Source: Streptococcus moroccensis (GTDB lineage: Bacteria; Bacillota; Bacilli; Lactobacillales; Streptococcaceae). Taken from it: a stretch of DNA of 63,639 nucleotides. The stretch covers positions 1 through 63,639 of the forward strand of contig NZ_JAUSTM010000013.1 in NCBI RefSeq assembly GCF_030812835.1, given 5' to 3'. The notes under the pieces are model-generated. The model saw only the letters and a list, made by a program, of their open reading frames with translations, was not told where the DNA came from and made no database searches. The translations under genes and the position numbers were made by a program. The stretch's first letter is position 1. Every line of letters begins with the position of its first letter. Shown here piece by piece: positions 30,520 to 40,363 of this stretch.

Positions 30520-30669
30520 ATGCGCGTAAATATTACACTTGAACACAAAGAATCTGGTGAACGCTTGTACCTCACTTCAAAAAACAAACGTAACACTCCA
30601 GACCGTATCCAATTGAAAAAATACTCACCAAAATTACGTAAGCATGTTGTGTTTACGGAAGTGAAGTAG
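30520..30669 (+). CDS. rpmG: 50S ribosomal protein L33 (zinc-independent form)
   Basis: A 49-residue protein, [20 protein letters not shown]..., ending [12 protein letters not shown]. It lacks the four cysteines of the C-plus L33, so it is the zinc-free paralogue. AAGGAGGAG precedes ATG. Paired with rpmF as in other streptococci. Confidence 0.97.
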   Translation: MRVNITLEHKESGERLYLTSKNKRNTPDRIQLKKYSPKLRKHVVFTEVK

Positions 30670-30695
30670 ACCTTCAATACGTGTCACTAGACAGC

Positions 30696-30727
30696 AAAAA
30701 CCGCCTATTTTAAGCGGTTTTTTGTTT
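30696..30727 (+). terminator. terminator after rpmG
   Basis: AAAAACCGC and GCGGTTTTT form a 9-bp stem with a long T tail. The following 228 nt up to the surface-protein gene hold a doubled CTCTACCTTTTT and the dyad GAGATTTAATCTC, but no gene. Confidence 0.9.
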
Positions 30728-30955
30728 TGCCAAAATCAGTGTATTACAATATATTGAGATTTAATCTCTACCTTTTTCTCTACCTTTTTTGCCGTCTGAT
30801 AGAGCCTTAATATCGGGTGCCTATTGCGAAAATCAGATTCAGTAACTGCTTTTTCTTCATGATGGATTTAAGAATATTTTCAGAAAATTTCAAGAATTTG
30901 TTAAGGGAAGTTGTTTATCATAAGGGCAATTTTAAAAGATAAAGTGAGATTTTTT

Positions 30956-33496
30956 ATGACTAACGCAAAATCATTCTTTACCAAACAAGGGCAAACAAAA
31001 GGGTATGGTAGTATTCGTACCGCTAAATGGGCCAAAGGTGCTGTGGCAACATTGGCATTGGGGGCTACAACTGTTGTGCTAGGAACGGGTCAGGCTGTAT
31101 CTGCACAGGAGTCGACAGATGCGACAAGTACGACAACGTCATCGGCGACTGAATCCGTTGACAACGAAACACTGGTGACGCAAAGCAGCGAAACAGTCGA
31201 GACTTCGGATAATACCGCAACGAATGACGTTTCAGATGCTAGTGAGACAACATCGGATTCAACCCTCACAGCGGAAGTTGCAGCAGAGGAAATCACAACT
31301 GATACGGATACAGTCACTGTTGAAACCAATGCAGCAGAGACAACTGCAACAGATGATAGCGATGCAGAAACCACAGATGCTACTGAGAGTGAAGAAGCTG
31401 AAGTAACTGAGACTACAACCGCTACTGAGGAAGTTCAAGAAACGACAGCATCGGAAACGTCGACTGACGTAAGCGATGAAACAGAGACAGCTGTTTCTGA
31501 AGACGCTTCCGAAGATGATACGAACGGAGAATCAGTGGCAACGACAATTACTTTTGCCGATGAAACAGTGATAGCCTCATCGGATAGTAGCGTGACTATT
31601 GATGGTACTACCATCACAATTAATGAGGCAGGGACTTATCAACTAACGGGTTCAGGTTCAGGTTATACTATTACTGTGGCAGATTCTGTCACAGAGGCTG
31701 TGACCATTGAACTAGATGGGGTTACCCTAGATGCGACCACCATTACTGCCCTGACAGATCTCTACATCACAGTCTTATCGGATAGTTCATTAACCTCTAC
31801 AAAAACAACCATTGAAACAGCAGGGGCCCTGTATATTACAAGTAAAAAGAACAGTGAGCTAAGCCTAGCTTCTTCGGAAGGGCATACCATTAAAGCTGAC
31901 AGTGTGACTTTGGACAATGCGAATTTGGTATTGACAGCAACAGCTAAGGATGGTATTCATGCAACAACTTTCTTAGACATATCAGATTCGACGGTCACAA
32001 TTATAGCTGGAGATGATGGTATTCAAGTGGAAGACGATACTGATGTCAATTCTGGGGATGTTACAATCACCGATTCGACCGTCACGATTACCTCAGCCGA
32101 TAAAGGAATTACTGTTAGTGATGCCTTGACGATTAATGGAAACACGGTTCTCACAGTGACAGCTGAAGATGAAGGTCTTGAGGCCCGTCTGATTACCATC
32201 ACAGATGGTGTTGTTACCATTGATGCGGCAGAAGATGGTATTAATGCAACAGAATGGACCACCAAAGATGATGCGGACTTGTCTAATTTAGTAGATGCTA
32301 GTGCAACTATTGAAAATGATGTAGCCATCGTAATAACAGGTGGCACAGTGACGGTTATGGCTGGTGCAGATGGTTTAGATTCTAATGGCGATATCACTAT
32401 TACTGGTGGGCAGGTTTATATTTCTCAGACGGGTTCAGGGGATTCGGCCTTAGACTATGATGGGACTGCTATCATTACAGCAGGGACGGTCTGGGCTATT
32501 GGGAATCAAGGCATGGCCCAAGGCTTTTCAACAGGATCAAGCCAATCCTACCTTATGGCTAATGTTTCAGGAAATGCAGGTGATACGATTACAATCACAG
32601 ATGAATCAGGAAATGTGATTGCTAGTTCAACGGCATCGGTAGCTTTTGGGCATCTTGTCTTTTCGACGGAAGCTCTAACTTCTGGATCTACGTATACAAT
32701 AACTGTTTCAAGTGGCGCGACTGTAAGTGTTACAGCTTCCCAAGAAACATCGACGAGTGGATTTATGCCAGGCGAGATGGGGGTAATGACACCTCCAGAA
32801 GGACAAATGGGATCATTTCCAACTGATGGTAACATGCCAACTCCACCGACAGATGGTTCAACGCCCCCAGAAATGCCCAGCGGCACACCCCTGAATGTTG
32901 AGGAGGCAACCCTGCCAGAGGTTACATCTAATGCTAGCACGACTGACTTTGATACCTCATTAACCACTGAAGCAGAGCTTAATGCTGAACCTGCCGACGT
33001 CGAAACCGAGGCTACCCAAGTGTCGTCAGATGCCAATCCTATTACTGAGGAAGAGGACTCAAGCGTTCTACCAGCAGAAGAAATAGAAGAGACTACTCGC
33101 TTACCTCGTAGCCCGATGGGACATGCAACCCTTCCAACAGAATATGGTAAAATAAGTGAGTCACCCGCTACTCCTGACCCAAGACGTAAGGCTGACATAG
33201 GGAAACTTCCAAGTTATGACGCCCATGTGGAACCAGCATTTACCTATCAAGCGGGAAGAAAGCCGAATAATCATGGACAGAGTGATAGCAAGCAAGTGGT
33301 TACAAACGCAAAAGCATTATCGACAACTGCTAGTAAACCAAAGAAAGCCTTAACTCAATCATCATCTTCTTTGACCAGTCTTCCATCGACTGGGACTGAA
33401 GACGCGACAGAAGTATCCACCTTTGGCATGGCAGGGTTGACAACTGCCATTGGCGCCTTTCTTTTCCGCAGAAAAAGAGTGCATAGCCAAGAGTAA
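30956..33496 (+). CDS. LPXTG cell-wall protein with Cthe_2159-type carbohydrate-binding beta-helix
   Basis: An 846-residue surface protein. Residues 1-50 are a long signal peptide with YGSIRTAKWAKGAVATLALG, a variant of the YSIRK/GS class. Residues 51-205 are a Thr/Ser/Glu/Asp/Val-rich low-complexity stalk. Residues about 205-590 are a run of short beta-strand repeats (DSVTL, DGIHATT, DSTVTI, DKGITVSDALTI, GGTVTV, NGDITITGGQVYI) recognised as the carbohydrate-binding family around Clostridium thermocellum Cthe_2159 (PF14262), which binds acidic polysaccharide. Then come a Met/Pro/Gly-rich link, a second acidic-to-basic spacer of no known family, and the sortase A signal LPSTG (809-813), hydrophobic stretch and RRKR. 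I use ATG 30956 (AAAGTGAG upstream). Probably binds glycans on host or plant polymers. Confidence 0.88.
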   Translation: MTNAKSFFTKQGQTKGYGSIRTAKWAKGAVATLALGATTVVLGTGQAVSAQESTDATSTTTSSATESVDNETLVTQSSETVETSDNTATNDVSDASETTSDSTLTAEVAAEEITTDTDTVTVETNAAETTATDDSDAETTDATESEEAEVTETTTATEEVQETTASETSTDVSDETETAVSEDASEDDTNGESVATTITFADETVIASSDSSVTIDGTTITINEAGTYQLTGSGSGYTITVADSVTEAVTIELDGVTLDATTITALTDLYITVLSDSSLTSTKTTIETAGALYITSKKNSELSLASSEGHTIKADSVTLDNANLVLTATAKDGIHATTFLDISDSTVTIIAGDDGIQVEDDTDVNSGDVTITDSTVTITSADKGITVSDALTINGNTVLTVTAEDEGLEARLITITDGVVTIDAAEDGINATEWTTKDDADLSNLVDASATIENDVAIVITGGTVTVMAGADGLDSNGDITITGGQVYISQTGSGDSALDYDGTAIITAGTVWAIGNQGMAQGFSTGSSQSYLMANVSGNAGDTITITDESGNVIASSTASVAFGHLVFSTEALTSGSTYTITVSSGATVSVTASQETSTSGFMPGEMGVMTPPEGQMGSFPTDGNMPTPPTDGSTPPEMPSGTPLNVEEATLPEVTSNASTTDFDTSLTTEAELNAEPADVETEATQVSSDANPITEEEDSSVLPAEEIEETTRLPRSPMGHATLPTEYGKISESPATPDPRRKADIGKLPSYDAHVEPAFTYQAGRKPNNHGQSDSKQVVTNAKALSTTASKPKKALTQSSSSLTSLPSTGTEDATEVSTFGMAGLTTAIGAFLFRRKRVHSQE

Positions 33497-33657
33497 TTAT
33501 CCTTAGCAGAGAATCCTAGTTTTTCAAAGTTTTTAAAATCGTTTTGTTAGCATGGCATAGGACTGTTATGCAAATAGACTAATGATAAAAAAGAGAACCC
33601 GAAATGTTACAATCGTCTAAACTAGAGTGAGTCTAAAACTTGTCAACACGATGACAC

Positions 33658-33692
33658 AACCCCCTATGAAACGTCTGTTTCATAGGGGGGTT
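33658..33692. terminator. 15-bp GC-rich hairpin between converging genes
   Basis: AACCCCCTATGAAAC and GTTTCATAGGGGGGTT flank a GTCT loop: a perfect 12-bp core (33661-33672 with 33677-33688), extendable outward. There is no T run, so it is an atypical terminator. It lies between the surface-protein gene and the minus-strand exonuclease gene and may stop both. Confidence 0.5.
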
Positions 33693-33741
33693 CATGGGGA
33701 GAACTGTTTATTGAGGGATCAGCTTAAATCGGTGAGACGCC

Positions 33742-33786
33742 TTATAGCTGGAAAAGCCCTAATTTTGCTTCAATCCAGTCACTCAT
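33742..33786 (-). pseudogene. 14-codon reading frame overlapping the exonuclease stop, possible gene remnant
   Basis: An ATG overlaps the exonuclease stop as ATGA, and the frame reads MSDWIEAKLGLFQL then stop. Such an overlap usually marks a cotranscribed gene, but this frame is only 14 codons and looks like the start of a truncated gene. It may equally be chance. Confidence 0.3.
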
Positions 33787-34337
33787 AGGTTTTCATAATC
33801 TTTTCTCATAGCCTGGTAGACAAGATGGGTTAGGTAGCAGTCGTTCAAGGCTCTGTGCAAGGAGCGTTGGTCGAAGTGGTAATAGCTTACTAGATCATCT
33901 AGGCGATTTCGAGGAAGGCTCAGATAGCGCCTAGCTAGTCTCAGGGTATCAATCATGTCATTTGGGAAGGGCTCGTTAATAAAGCGATAAGAATGGTCAT
34001 ATAAAAAATTGACATCAAAATGAACATTGTGGCCAAGAACAATGTCATTTCCTAAGAAACGCTTGAATTCTTTCAGAACCTCTCCGATTTCAGGGGCTCC
34101 GCTGACCATGTCATCTGTGATACCGGTTAACTGTTTAATAAAAGGGCTCAGTTTTTCATGGGGATTAATCAGTGTCGAGAAATGCGCATCAGGTTCATTA
34201 TTTCTGATGCGGATGGCAGAAATTTCAATGATTTTGCCCAGTCTTTCAATTTTACCGTTTGTTTCGATATCAACAACGGTATAGTCAGAAGTAAATAGGA
34301 GGAGGCTTTTTCCTTTAAATTCTCTTTGATATACCAT
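33783..34337 (-). CDS. DnaQ-like 3'-5' exonuclease (DEDDh)
   Basis: A 184-residue exonuclease of the DEDDh superfamily. Exo I is VVDIETNG (D23, E25), Exo II is GHNVHFDVNFLY, and Exo III is HRALNDCYLTHLVY, giving all acidic residues and the His. It resembles the epsilon proofreading subunit and the exonuclease domain of PolC/DinG but stands alone, so it probably acts in DNA or RNA clean-up. Of two adjacent ATGs the second (34337) is better spaced from AAAGGG. Maf lies upstream on the same strand. Confidence 0.88.
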   Translation of the reverse strand: MVYQREFKGKSLLLFTSDYTVVDIETNGKIERLGKIIEISAIRIRNNEPDAHFSTLINPHEKLSPFIKQLTGITDDMVSGAPEIGEVLKEFKRFLGNDIVLGHNVHFDVNFLYDHSYRFINEPFPNDMIDTLRLARRYLSLPRNRLDDLVSYYHFDQRSLHRALNDCYLTHLVYQAMRKDYENL

Positions 34338-34379
34338 CATAGCCCTTTCTAGTTTTTGAGTAGGTATTGTGCCAGACCA

Positions 34380-35030
34380 TCATGAGTTGGAACTCTCTTG
34401 ACCACCAAAAAGTCTCAGGCTCGTTTCAGCTACTGGAAAACCAATGATGGTATGAAGATCGCCTGAAATCTTACTGATGAGTCTAGGGTCCAGTTCCTGA
34501 ATGCCATAGGCGCCAGCCTTATCCAGTTGTTGTTTTTGATGGACATAATCATCAATGACCGTTTTTAATGCAGGATAGTAAGGGGAGAAAGTGACCTCGG
34601 CAAGGGTGTAAAAAACATCGAGGTAGTCTCTTGTCCTGAGGCAGACTGATGTGACCACATAATGGGTTTTCCCTAAATAGGATAGGAGCATTTGCTTGGC
34701 TTGGAACAAGTCCGCTGGCTTATTTAAAATAGCATCTTCAGAAACGACGATGGTGTCGGCAGAAATGTAGAGAGTATCTTCTGATAAGGGCCGGTTGGAC
34801 TTGGCTTTGGAAATTTCACAGCAGGTCATAGCGGCGCGTGTTAAAAACCCCTTATCGGCAAAGAGTCCCATAAAGTGTTCTTCAATCACGCGTTCATCAA
34901 TAGTTACTGGACAAATATCTGGGTTAAGGAAGTCCAATAACGCTTTGCGACGCGGTGACGCTGATAATAGGGTAACGTGATGAAAGGGCTGCAGATGCCC
35001 CCTTTTTTCGTAATTGTAGACAAAAGACAC
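34380..35030 (-). CDS. maf: Maf-like nucleoside triphosphate pyrophosphatase
   Basis: A 216-residue Maf-family protein that hydrolyses non-canonical or specific NTPs and affects septation. LLSASPRRKALL (about 21-32) is the substrate loop, ISADTIVV carries the metal-binding Asp, and KAGAYGIQE is the C-terminal motif. It carries an N-terminal extension of about 18 residues compared with most Maf proteins. The start is GTG 35030 with GAGAGG about 9 nt upstream. Maf proteins are divergent, and substrate class (dTTP/UTP or m7GTP) cannot be read here. Confidence 0.85.
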   Translation of the reverse strand: MSFVYNYEKRGHLQPFHHVTLLSASPRRKALLDFLNPDICPVTIDERVIEEHFMGLFADKGFLTRAAMTCCEISKAKSNRPLSEDTLYISADTIVVSEDAILNKPADLFQAKQMLLSYLGKTHYVVTSVCLRTRDYLDVFYTLAEVTFSPYYPALKTVIDDYVHQKQQLDKAGAYGIQELDPRLISKISGDLHTIIGFPVAETSLRLFGGQESSNS

Positions 35031-35136
35031 GACTATTTGCCTCTCTTTCTTGGGTTAAGTGGGCAGACTTCATTTCTTCGGGGCTCTAAAGTACTGCTGC
35101 CTTTTTTTGGTCTGGCGGATGCTAGAAGTTTTGGAT

Positions 35137-35184
35137 AAAAAAGGCAAGCTCTGTCAGTGATTCTGACAAGATGCCTGCCTTTTT
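35137..35184 (-). terminator. terminator of rpoY-rnjA (minus strand)
   Basis: On the minus strand AAAAAGGCA...TTGTCAG-AATCA-CTGACA...TGCCTTTTTT forms a long two-tier stem ending in a T run, directly after the RNase J1 stop. Confidence 0.85.
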
Positions 35185-35192
35185 ATTTATCC

Positions 35193-36872
35193 TTATTTAT
35201 CAGGGGTTAAAATCATTGGAATGATAATCGGCTCGCGCTCAGTCTTCTCAGATAGGAAAGGTCTGAGGGCATTTACGATAGCACCGTTAACTGTTTGAAT
35301 AGAGGCATCCTTGTTTTTGAGGGCAACACGAATAGCGTTAAAGAGCAGACGCTGACTTTCGCGAATCAGCTCACCAGACTCCCGCATGTAAACAAAGCCA
35401 CGGCTGAGGATATCTGGACCAGCCAGAATCATCTGGGTCTTAAAATCAACAGTAGCAACGGCAATGACAACACCATCTTCTGAGAGATCATGGCGGTCGC
35501 GCAGAACTGCGGCTCCGATGTCACCGATGCGGTTCCCGTCTACATAGATATCTTGAGCATTAAAGTGACCCGAAATGCGGGCAGAATCTTTGGTTAGCGC
35601 CAATACATCTCCATTTTCCATGATGAAAGTATTTTCTTTAGGAACACCAGTATCAACGGCAAGGCCAGCATGAATTTTTTGCATGCGGTATTCCCCGTGG
35701 ACGGGCATGAAATACTTGGGCTTGATCAGGCGCAGCATGAGTTTTTGCTCTTGCTGACCACCGTGACCTGAGGTATGGATGTTGTTGATTTTACCATGAA
35801 TGACATCAACACCAGCTTCGGTAATGGTGTTGATTAATTTGTTAACACTGGTCGTATTGCCAGGAATTGGGCTAGAGGAGAAGATGACTGTATCACCTGG
35901 TTGCAAGGTCACTTGACGATGAGTTCCGTTTGCGATACGGGCTAGAGCTGCCATGGGCTCTCCTTGGCTTCCTGTACAAAGAATTAACACTTCACCAGCT
36001 GGGTAATCTTTGATCGCATTTGGCTCAATCAAAGTCCCTTCAGGAACCTTAATGTAACCCAGCTCAATCCCATTGACAATGGCTTTTTCCATGGATCGTC
36101 CAAAGACAGCAATCTTACGTCCTGTTTTGACTGCAGCATCTGCCGCCTGTTGAAGGCGGAAAATATTGGAGGCAAAGGAAGCAAAGATAATCCGTCCATG
36201 GATGCCTTCGATGATTTTCATGATCGACTGACCAACCATTTTTTCTGAATTAGTAAAGGTTGGGATTTCAGCGTTAGTGGAGTCAGAGAGGAGACAGAGG
36301 ACGCCTTCTTCCCCAAGCGCTGCCATGCGGTGCAAGTCAGCCGGCTCCCCCACAGGAGTAAAGTCAAACTTAAAGTCACCGGTACAGACAATCTTTCCTT
36401 GAGGGGTATCAATCACCACACCAAGGGGCTCTGGAATAGAGTGGGTGGTGCGGAAGAAGGACACGCTAAGGTGCTTGAAAGTCAAGACTGTATTGTGGTT
36501 AATTTCGTGGAGTTTGGCATTTCGCAAGAGACCATGCTCTTCGAGTTTACCACGAATCAAGGCAAGGGCAAGTGGACCAGCATAAATAGGGACGTTGGCT
36601 TGCTTGAGTAAGAAAGGAATGCCCCCGATATGGTCCTCGTGTCCATGGGTGATGACAAGAGCCTTGACACGGTTGAGGTTTTCGACAATATAAGAGTAAT
36701 CTGGAATGACGTAGTCGATACCGAGCTGGTCATCTTCTGGGAATTTAATACCCGCATCGACGATGATGATCTCATTTTGGTATTCGATTCCGTAGGTGTT
36801 TTTCCCGATTTCCCCTAGACCACCGATGGCGTAAACGCCGACTTCTTCGGATTTTAGGTTAATACTGGACAT
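35193..36872 (-). CDS. rnjA: ribonuclease J1
   Basis: A 559-residue metallo-beta-lactamase/beta-CASP RNase with endo- and 5'-3' exonuclease activity, central to mRNA decay and rRNA maturation. The N-terminal ligand motif [11 protein letters not shown] (about 74-84) is complete; ICTGD/GDF lies near 165, TSGHGGQQE and PVHGEYRMQ in the beta-CASP part, and the C-terminal domain follows with [20 protein letters not shown]. The start has GGAG nine nt upstream. It lies 3 nt after rpoY, an association conserved in Firmicutes and linking RNA polymerase with decay. Confidence 0.95.
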   Translation of the reverse strand: MSSINLKSEEVGVYAIGGLGEIGKNTYGIEYQNEIIIVDAGIKFPEDDQLGIDYVIPDYSYIVENLNRVKALVITHGHEDHIGGIPFLLKQANVPIYAGPLALALIRGKLEEHGLLRNAKLHEINHNTVLTFKHLSVSFFRTTHSIPEPLGVVIDTPQGKIVCTGDFKFDFTPVGEPADLHRMAALGEEGVLCLLSDSTNAEIPTFTNSEKMVGQSIMKIIEGIHGRIIFASFASNIFRLQQAADAAVKTGRKIAVFGRSMEKAIVNGIELGYIKVPEGTLIEPNAIKDYPAGEVLILCTGSQGEPMAALARIANGTHRQVTLQPGDTVIFSSSPIPGNTTSVNKLINTITEAGVDVIHGKINNIHTSGHGGQQEQKLMLRLIKPKYFMPVHGEYRMQKIHAGLAVDTGVPKENTFIMENGDVLALTKDSARISGHFNAQDIYVDGNRIGDIGAAVLRDRHDLSEDGVVIAVATVDFKTQMILAGPDILSRGFVYMRESGELIRESQRLLFNAIRVALKNKDASIQTVNGAIVNALRPFLSEKTEREPIIIPMILTPDK

Positions 36873-36875
36873 AGA

Positions 36876-37106
36876 TTAGAACTCCGTCAATTCAAAGGCA
36901 CCAGTCTCTTTTTCGTAGGCGAGGTGCTTATCTGATAGCAACTCGATGAATTCGATATGGTAAGTGGTGTTGGCTTCAACAACTTGACGTGCCTTAATGC
37001 GGCCTTCTAATTCGTTAGCAGCATCTACTTCGAGATAGAGAGCTTTCGTCATCTCACGCTTAGGGTTAGTTGTTTTTGTTTCTTGGTAAAAAACTTTGTA
37101 AATCAT
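36876..37106 (-). CDS. rpoY: RNA polymerase epsilon subunit RpoY
   Basis: A 76-residue small subunit (DUF1447) of Firmicute RNA polymerase, [18 protein letters not shown]... ending [13 protein letters not shown] 37106 follows GAAAGGAAACC. An upstream in-frame start at 37190 would add 28 residues absent from the family. Translated with rnjA just behind. Confidence 0.93.
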   Translation of the reverse strand: MIYKVFYQETKTTNPKREMTKALYLEVDAANELEGRIKARQVVEANTTYHIEFIELLSDKHLAYEKETGAFELTEF

Positions 37107-37498
37107 AGGTTTCCTTTCATTAGTGACGGTCAAAATTGTCTGTAGGAAAATGCCCAGCTCGTAAACACAAGCTGAGAAGGGGTTATCCAATTAAGGGTAA
37201 TAAATTGACCTGAATGTAATCGTACTAAAATTATATCATAGTTTTAGGGAAATGAGCAAGTTGCAGAAACGAAGGAAAACGGTTTAACAGGGATTGGTCG
37301 AAATTTGAGACTTTTTCAGTTTCAGATAGTGAACATATACTCCTAACATTCCTCTTTCTAGGTCGACTAGCTCTGGCTTCAAGATGAAAAGCTAGGTTCA
37401 GGCGGTTCAAGTTTCCTTTTTGCCATTTATTTAGTAAAATAGAGGGTGATCCTTCGGTCATAGAAATGATAGACCGAATCGTAGGGAAAGGGAATAGA
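37107..37498. promoter_or_regulatory. divergent promoter region between rpoY and tsaB
   Basis: A gene-free interval of 392 nt. On the minus strand TATAAT lies at 37235-37230 with a weak TTGCTC -35, giving rpoY-rnjA a leader of about 115 nt. On the plus strand TAGTAAAAT at about 37430-37438 is an extended -10 for tsaB. No clear operator is seen. Confidence 0.55.
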
Positions 37499-38191
37499 AT
37501 GAATATTTTAGCTATAGATACCTCGAACAAAACCTTATCTGTTGCCCTTTTATCTGGCAATGAACTATTGGCAGAAGCAACCCTTAATATTAAAAAAAAC
37601 CACTCAGTCACTCTCATGCCAACAATTGACTTCTTGATAGCTCAAATTGACTGGAAGCCTGCGGACTTGGAGAGGATTGTGGTGGCTCACGGGCCTGGGT
37701 CTTATACCGGGCTTAGGATAGCGGTCGCAACAGCCAAGGTTCTGGCTCAAGCACTGGCGATTGACCTGGTTGGGGTGTCCTCCCTAAAAAGCCTTCTGAG
37801 AGATGACGCACCTGGTCTTGTTGTGCCCCTGATGGATGCTAGACGTAACCACGTGTACACTGGGTTTTATGAAAATGGCAGAGCTGTTGAGCCTGATGGG
37901 TACCGCAGTTTTGAGCAGGTGTTAACAAAACTTGCTCACATAAATCCTGACCAGCTGACCTTTGTGGGGGAGACGGAAACTTTCGCTGAGCAGATTCAAG
38001 AAATGTTGCCAAATGCAAGTGTTATCCCGAGCTTGCCCTCAGCCCATCACTTGGGTTGCTTAGGAGCTAGCATGGAACCTGTTGACATTGATCGCTTTGA
38101 ACCCCAGTACCTCAAGCGTGTTGAGGCAGAGGAAAATTGGCTTCAAAACCATGAGGAGACGGACCGAGATGCCTATATTAAACGGGTCTAG
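37499..38191 (+). CDS. tsaB: tRNA t6A biosynthesis protein TsaB
   Basis: A 230-residue ASKHA-fold protein that partners TsaD in making t6A37 of ANN-decoding tRNAs. Phosphate-1-like MNILAIDTSNKTLSVALL and the region GPGSYTGLRIAVATAK are family marks. It keeps MDARRNHVYTGFY. I start at 37499 with AAAGGGAATAG upstream; an earlier in-frame ATG at 37466 lies over the promoter. It overlaps rimI by 23 nt. Confidence 0.93.
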   Translation: MNILAIDTSNKTLSVALLSGNELLAEATLNIKKNHSVTLMPTIDFLIAQIDWKPADLERIVVAHGPGSYTGLRIAVATAKVLAQALAIDLVGVSSLKSLLRDDAPGLVVPLMDARRNHVYTGFYENGRAVEPDGYRSFEQVLTKLAHINPDQLTFVGETETFAEQIQEMLPNASVIPSLPSAHHLGCLGASMEPVDIDRFEPQYLKRVEAEENWLQNHEETDRDAYIKRV

Positions 38192-38618
38192 CCTGACAGC
38201 CTCCGACGTGCATGAGATTTTAGAAGCTGTCTATGGAGTCTCACCTTGGACACTGGAGCAGATTGAGGCGGATTTGGAGAGGGCTGAGACAACCTACTTT
38301 GCACTAGCAGAAGCAGATAAAGTCATCGGCTTTTTAGCGATACAAGACCTAGCAGGGGAGCTGGAAATGACACAATTGGCAGTCATACCTGAGTGGCAGG
38401 GCAAGGGGTATGGGCAACAGCTTTTAGGGGCACTAAAAGATAGACCAGAGGCCATCTTTTTAGAAGTCCGAGCCAGCAATCAACCAGCCATCAGCCTGTA
38501 TAAGAAGCACGGCTTTGAAGAAGTGGGTAGGCGTCAGGCTTATTACCATAATCCAACAGAAGACGCCCTCTTGATGACGCGAGCCGAGAGGAAAAAGCAG
38601 AATGAAAAACGAGAATGA
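38169..38618 (+). CDS. rimI: ribosomal protein S18 alanine N-acetyltransferase RimI
   Basis: A 149-residue GNAT enzyme. The acetyl-CoA loop [15 protein letters not shown] and the C-terminal [24 protein letters not shown] are the RimI signature; the final YYxNPxEDAL is also typical. The start at 38169 follows GAGGAG at 10 nt and lies inside tsaB. Longer in-frame starts would run far into tsaB. The tsaB-rimI-tsaD order is conserved in Firmicutes. Confidence 0.92.
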   Translation: MPILNGSSLTASDVHEILEAVYGVSPWTLEQIEADLERAETTYFALAEADKVIGFLAIQDLAGELEMTQLAVIPEWQGKGYGQQLLGALKDRPEAIFLEVRASNQPAISLYKKHGFEEVGRRQAYYHNPTEDALLMTRAERKKQNEKRE

Positions 38619-39636
38619 GAACATGAGTGATAGATATATATTGGCTTTCGAGACATCCTGTGATGAAACAAGTGTTGCCGTCCTTAAAAATGAGGCTGAG
38701 CTTCTCTCTAATGTGATTGCCAGCCAAATTAAGAGCCATCAGCGCTTTGGCGGTGTGGTGCCAGAGGTGGCTAGTCGCCATCATGTTGAGGTCATTACAG
38801 CTTGTATTACCGAAGCCTTAGAGGAAGCGGGTGTTACTGCCAAAGACTTGTCCGCAGTAGCAGTCACTGAGGGTCCAGGCCTTGTAGGGGCCTTGCTCGT
38901 CGGGGTATCAGCAGCTAAGACCTTTGCTTGGGCGCATGGTCTGCCCTTGATTCCTGTTAACCACATGGCCGGACACCTGATGGCTGCTCGTCACGTTCAG
39001 CCTTTGAACTACCCACTCCTGGCCTTATTGGTCAGCGGAGGTCATACGGAACTGGTCTATGTTGCAGCGCCGGGTGATTATAAAATTGTCGGTGAAACGC
39101 GAGATGATGCTGTTGGAGAAGCTTATGATAAAGTCGGTCGTGTGATGGGGCTTCCTTATCCCGCTGGCCGATTGATTGATGAATTGGCTCATAAGGGTCA
39201 GGACACCTATCACTTTCCCCGCGCTATGATTAAAGAAGACAATCTGGAATTTTCATTTTCCGGCTTAAAATCAGCCTTTATCAACCTCCATCACAATGCC
39301 GCCCAGAAAGGCGAGGACTTAGTTCCAGAGGACTTAGCAGCCTCCTTTCAGGCGGCCGTTATGGATATCCTCATCGCTAAAACCCAAAAAGCGCTTGAGC
39401 GCTACCCGGTTAAAACCTTAGTCGTAGCAGGGGGTGTTGCGGCCAATCGGGGTTTACGTGAGCGGTTGGCAGCGGACATCAAGGATGTAGAGGTCATCAT
39501 TCCTCCTCTGAGACTCTGTGGGGATAACGCAGGGATGATTGCGCTAGCAGCGGCGGTCGCTTATGATCAAGGTCAGTTCGCAGATTGGTCCTTAAATGCT
39601 AGGCCTAGCTTAGCTTTTGATGGGTTAGAGGATTAA
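38602..39636 (+). CDS. tsaD: tRNA t6A threonylcarbamoyltransferase TsaD
   Basis: A 344-residue ASKHA-fold enzyme transferring threonylcarbamoyl to A37. It has [15 protein letters not shown], the iron ligands in [17 protein letters not shown], the GDNAGMIA near the C-terminus, and [12 protein letters not shown]. The start could be 38602 (AGAGG about 11 nt upstream) or the in-frame ATG at 38623 (MSDRYIL), which matches pneumococcal TsaD better. Overlaps rimI by 17 nt in the longer form. Confidence 0.94.
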   Translation: MKNENENMSDRYILAFETSCDETSVAVLKNEAELLSNVIASQIKSHQRFGGVVPEVASRHHVEVITACITEALEEAGVTAKDLSAVAVTEGPGLVGALLVGVSAAKTFAWAHGLPLIPVNHMAGHLMAARHVQPLNYPLLALLVSGGHTELVYVAAPGDYKIVGETRDDAVGEAYDKVGRVMGLPYPAGRLIDELAHKGQDTYHFPRAMIKEDNLEFSFSGLKSAFINLHHNAAQKGEDLVPEDLAASFQAAVMDILIAKTQKALERYPVKTLVVAGGVAANRGLRERLAADIKDVEVIIPPLRLCGDNAGMIALAAAVAYDQGQFADWSLNARPSLAFDGLED

Positions 39637-39664
39637 CTGAATATCAGAAAAATTGGGTAAAGTA

Positions 39665-40363
39665 ATGGATAAACAAGCTTTTCGTTCGGGTCTAAAATCA
39701 GCCATTCCAACAGGAATGGGGTATTTGGGAATCGGACTAGCTTTAGGAATTATTGCGACAACAGAAGGGATGTCTCCCTTTCTTGTTTTATGGAGTAGTC
39801 TTGTGATTTATGCAGGAGCTGGCCAGTTTGCTCTGGTCAGTCTTTTAGCAACGGGTGCCAGTTTACAGGCTATTGGAATGACCATTTTTTTGATCAATCT
39901 GCGTCATTTTTTAATGGGCCTTCATACAGCAACCCTCTTTCCGTCAATGAGTCCGGCTCAAACAATTGGAGTCAGCAGCCTGTTGACAGATGAAACCTAT
40001 GGGGTCATGCTAGGGCAAGATATTCGGGATGACGGGCTCTCTCCAGATTGGATGTTGGGAAATAATATTCTTAGTTACACTGTTTGGGTAGGAGCGACCT
40101 TTTTAGGGGCTTTGTTGGGAGAGCGTGTGCCAGATCCCTATCGTTTAGGTCTCGATTATGCCTTGCTTGCTATGTTTATCGGTATCTTCTCCTCTCAGTT
40201 TAGGGCCTTGGAGAAAATTGATGGGCTGGGGAATAGCCTTAAAATTTTAGGGGTTGTCGGACTTGCTTTTCTGGTAGGTGTGCTTGTTCTGCCAAAGTCT
40301 TTAGCAGTACTTGTTGCCACGCTTTTGGGGTGTGCTGTGGGGGTTTACTTAGATGAAAAATAG
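39665..40363 (+). CDS. azlC: branched-chain amino acid exporter large subunit AzlC family
   Basis: A 232-residue membrane protein with seven or eight hydrophobic segments. GYLGIGLALGI, YAGAGQFALVSLL, NLRHFLMGLH and LTDETYGV are marks of the AzlC family, which with AzlD exports branched-chain amino acids. ATG 39665 is preferred to an in-frame TTG 12 nt earlier; neither has a strong ribosome site. azlD overlaps the end by 11 nt. Confidence 0.9.
   Translation: MDKQAFRSGLKSAIPTGMGYLGIGLALGIIATTEGMSPFLVLWSSLVIYAGAGQFALVSLLATGASLQAIGMTIFLINLRHFLMGLHTATLFPSMSPAQTIGVSSLLTDETYGVMLGQDIRDDGLSPDWMLGNNILSYTVWVGATFLGALLGERVPDPYRLGLDYALLAMFIGIFSSQFRALEKIDGLGNSLKILGVVGLAFLVGVLVLPKSLAVLVATLLGCAVGVYLDEK

Noticed and set aside
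32548..33198. 216-codon minus-strand frame in the surface-protein gene
   Set aside because: It is antisense to strongly biased Thr/Ser/Val coding sequence, which generates long open antisense frames, and its product resembles no protein.
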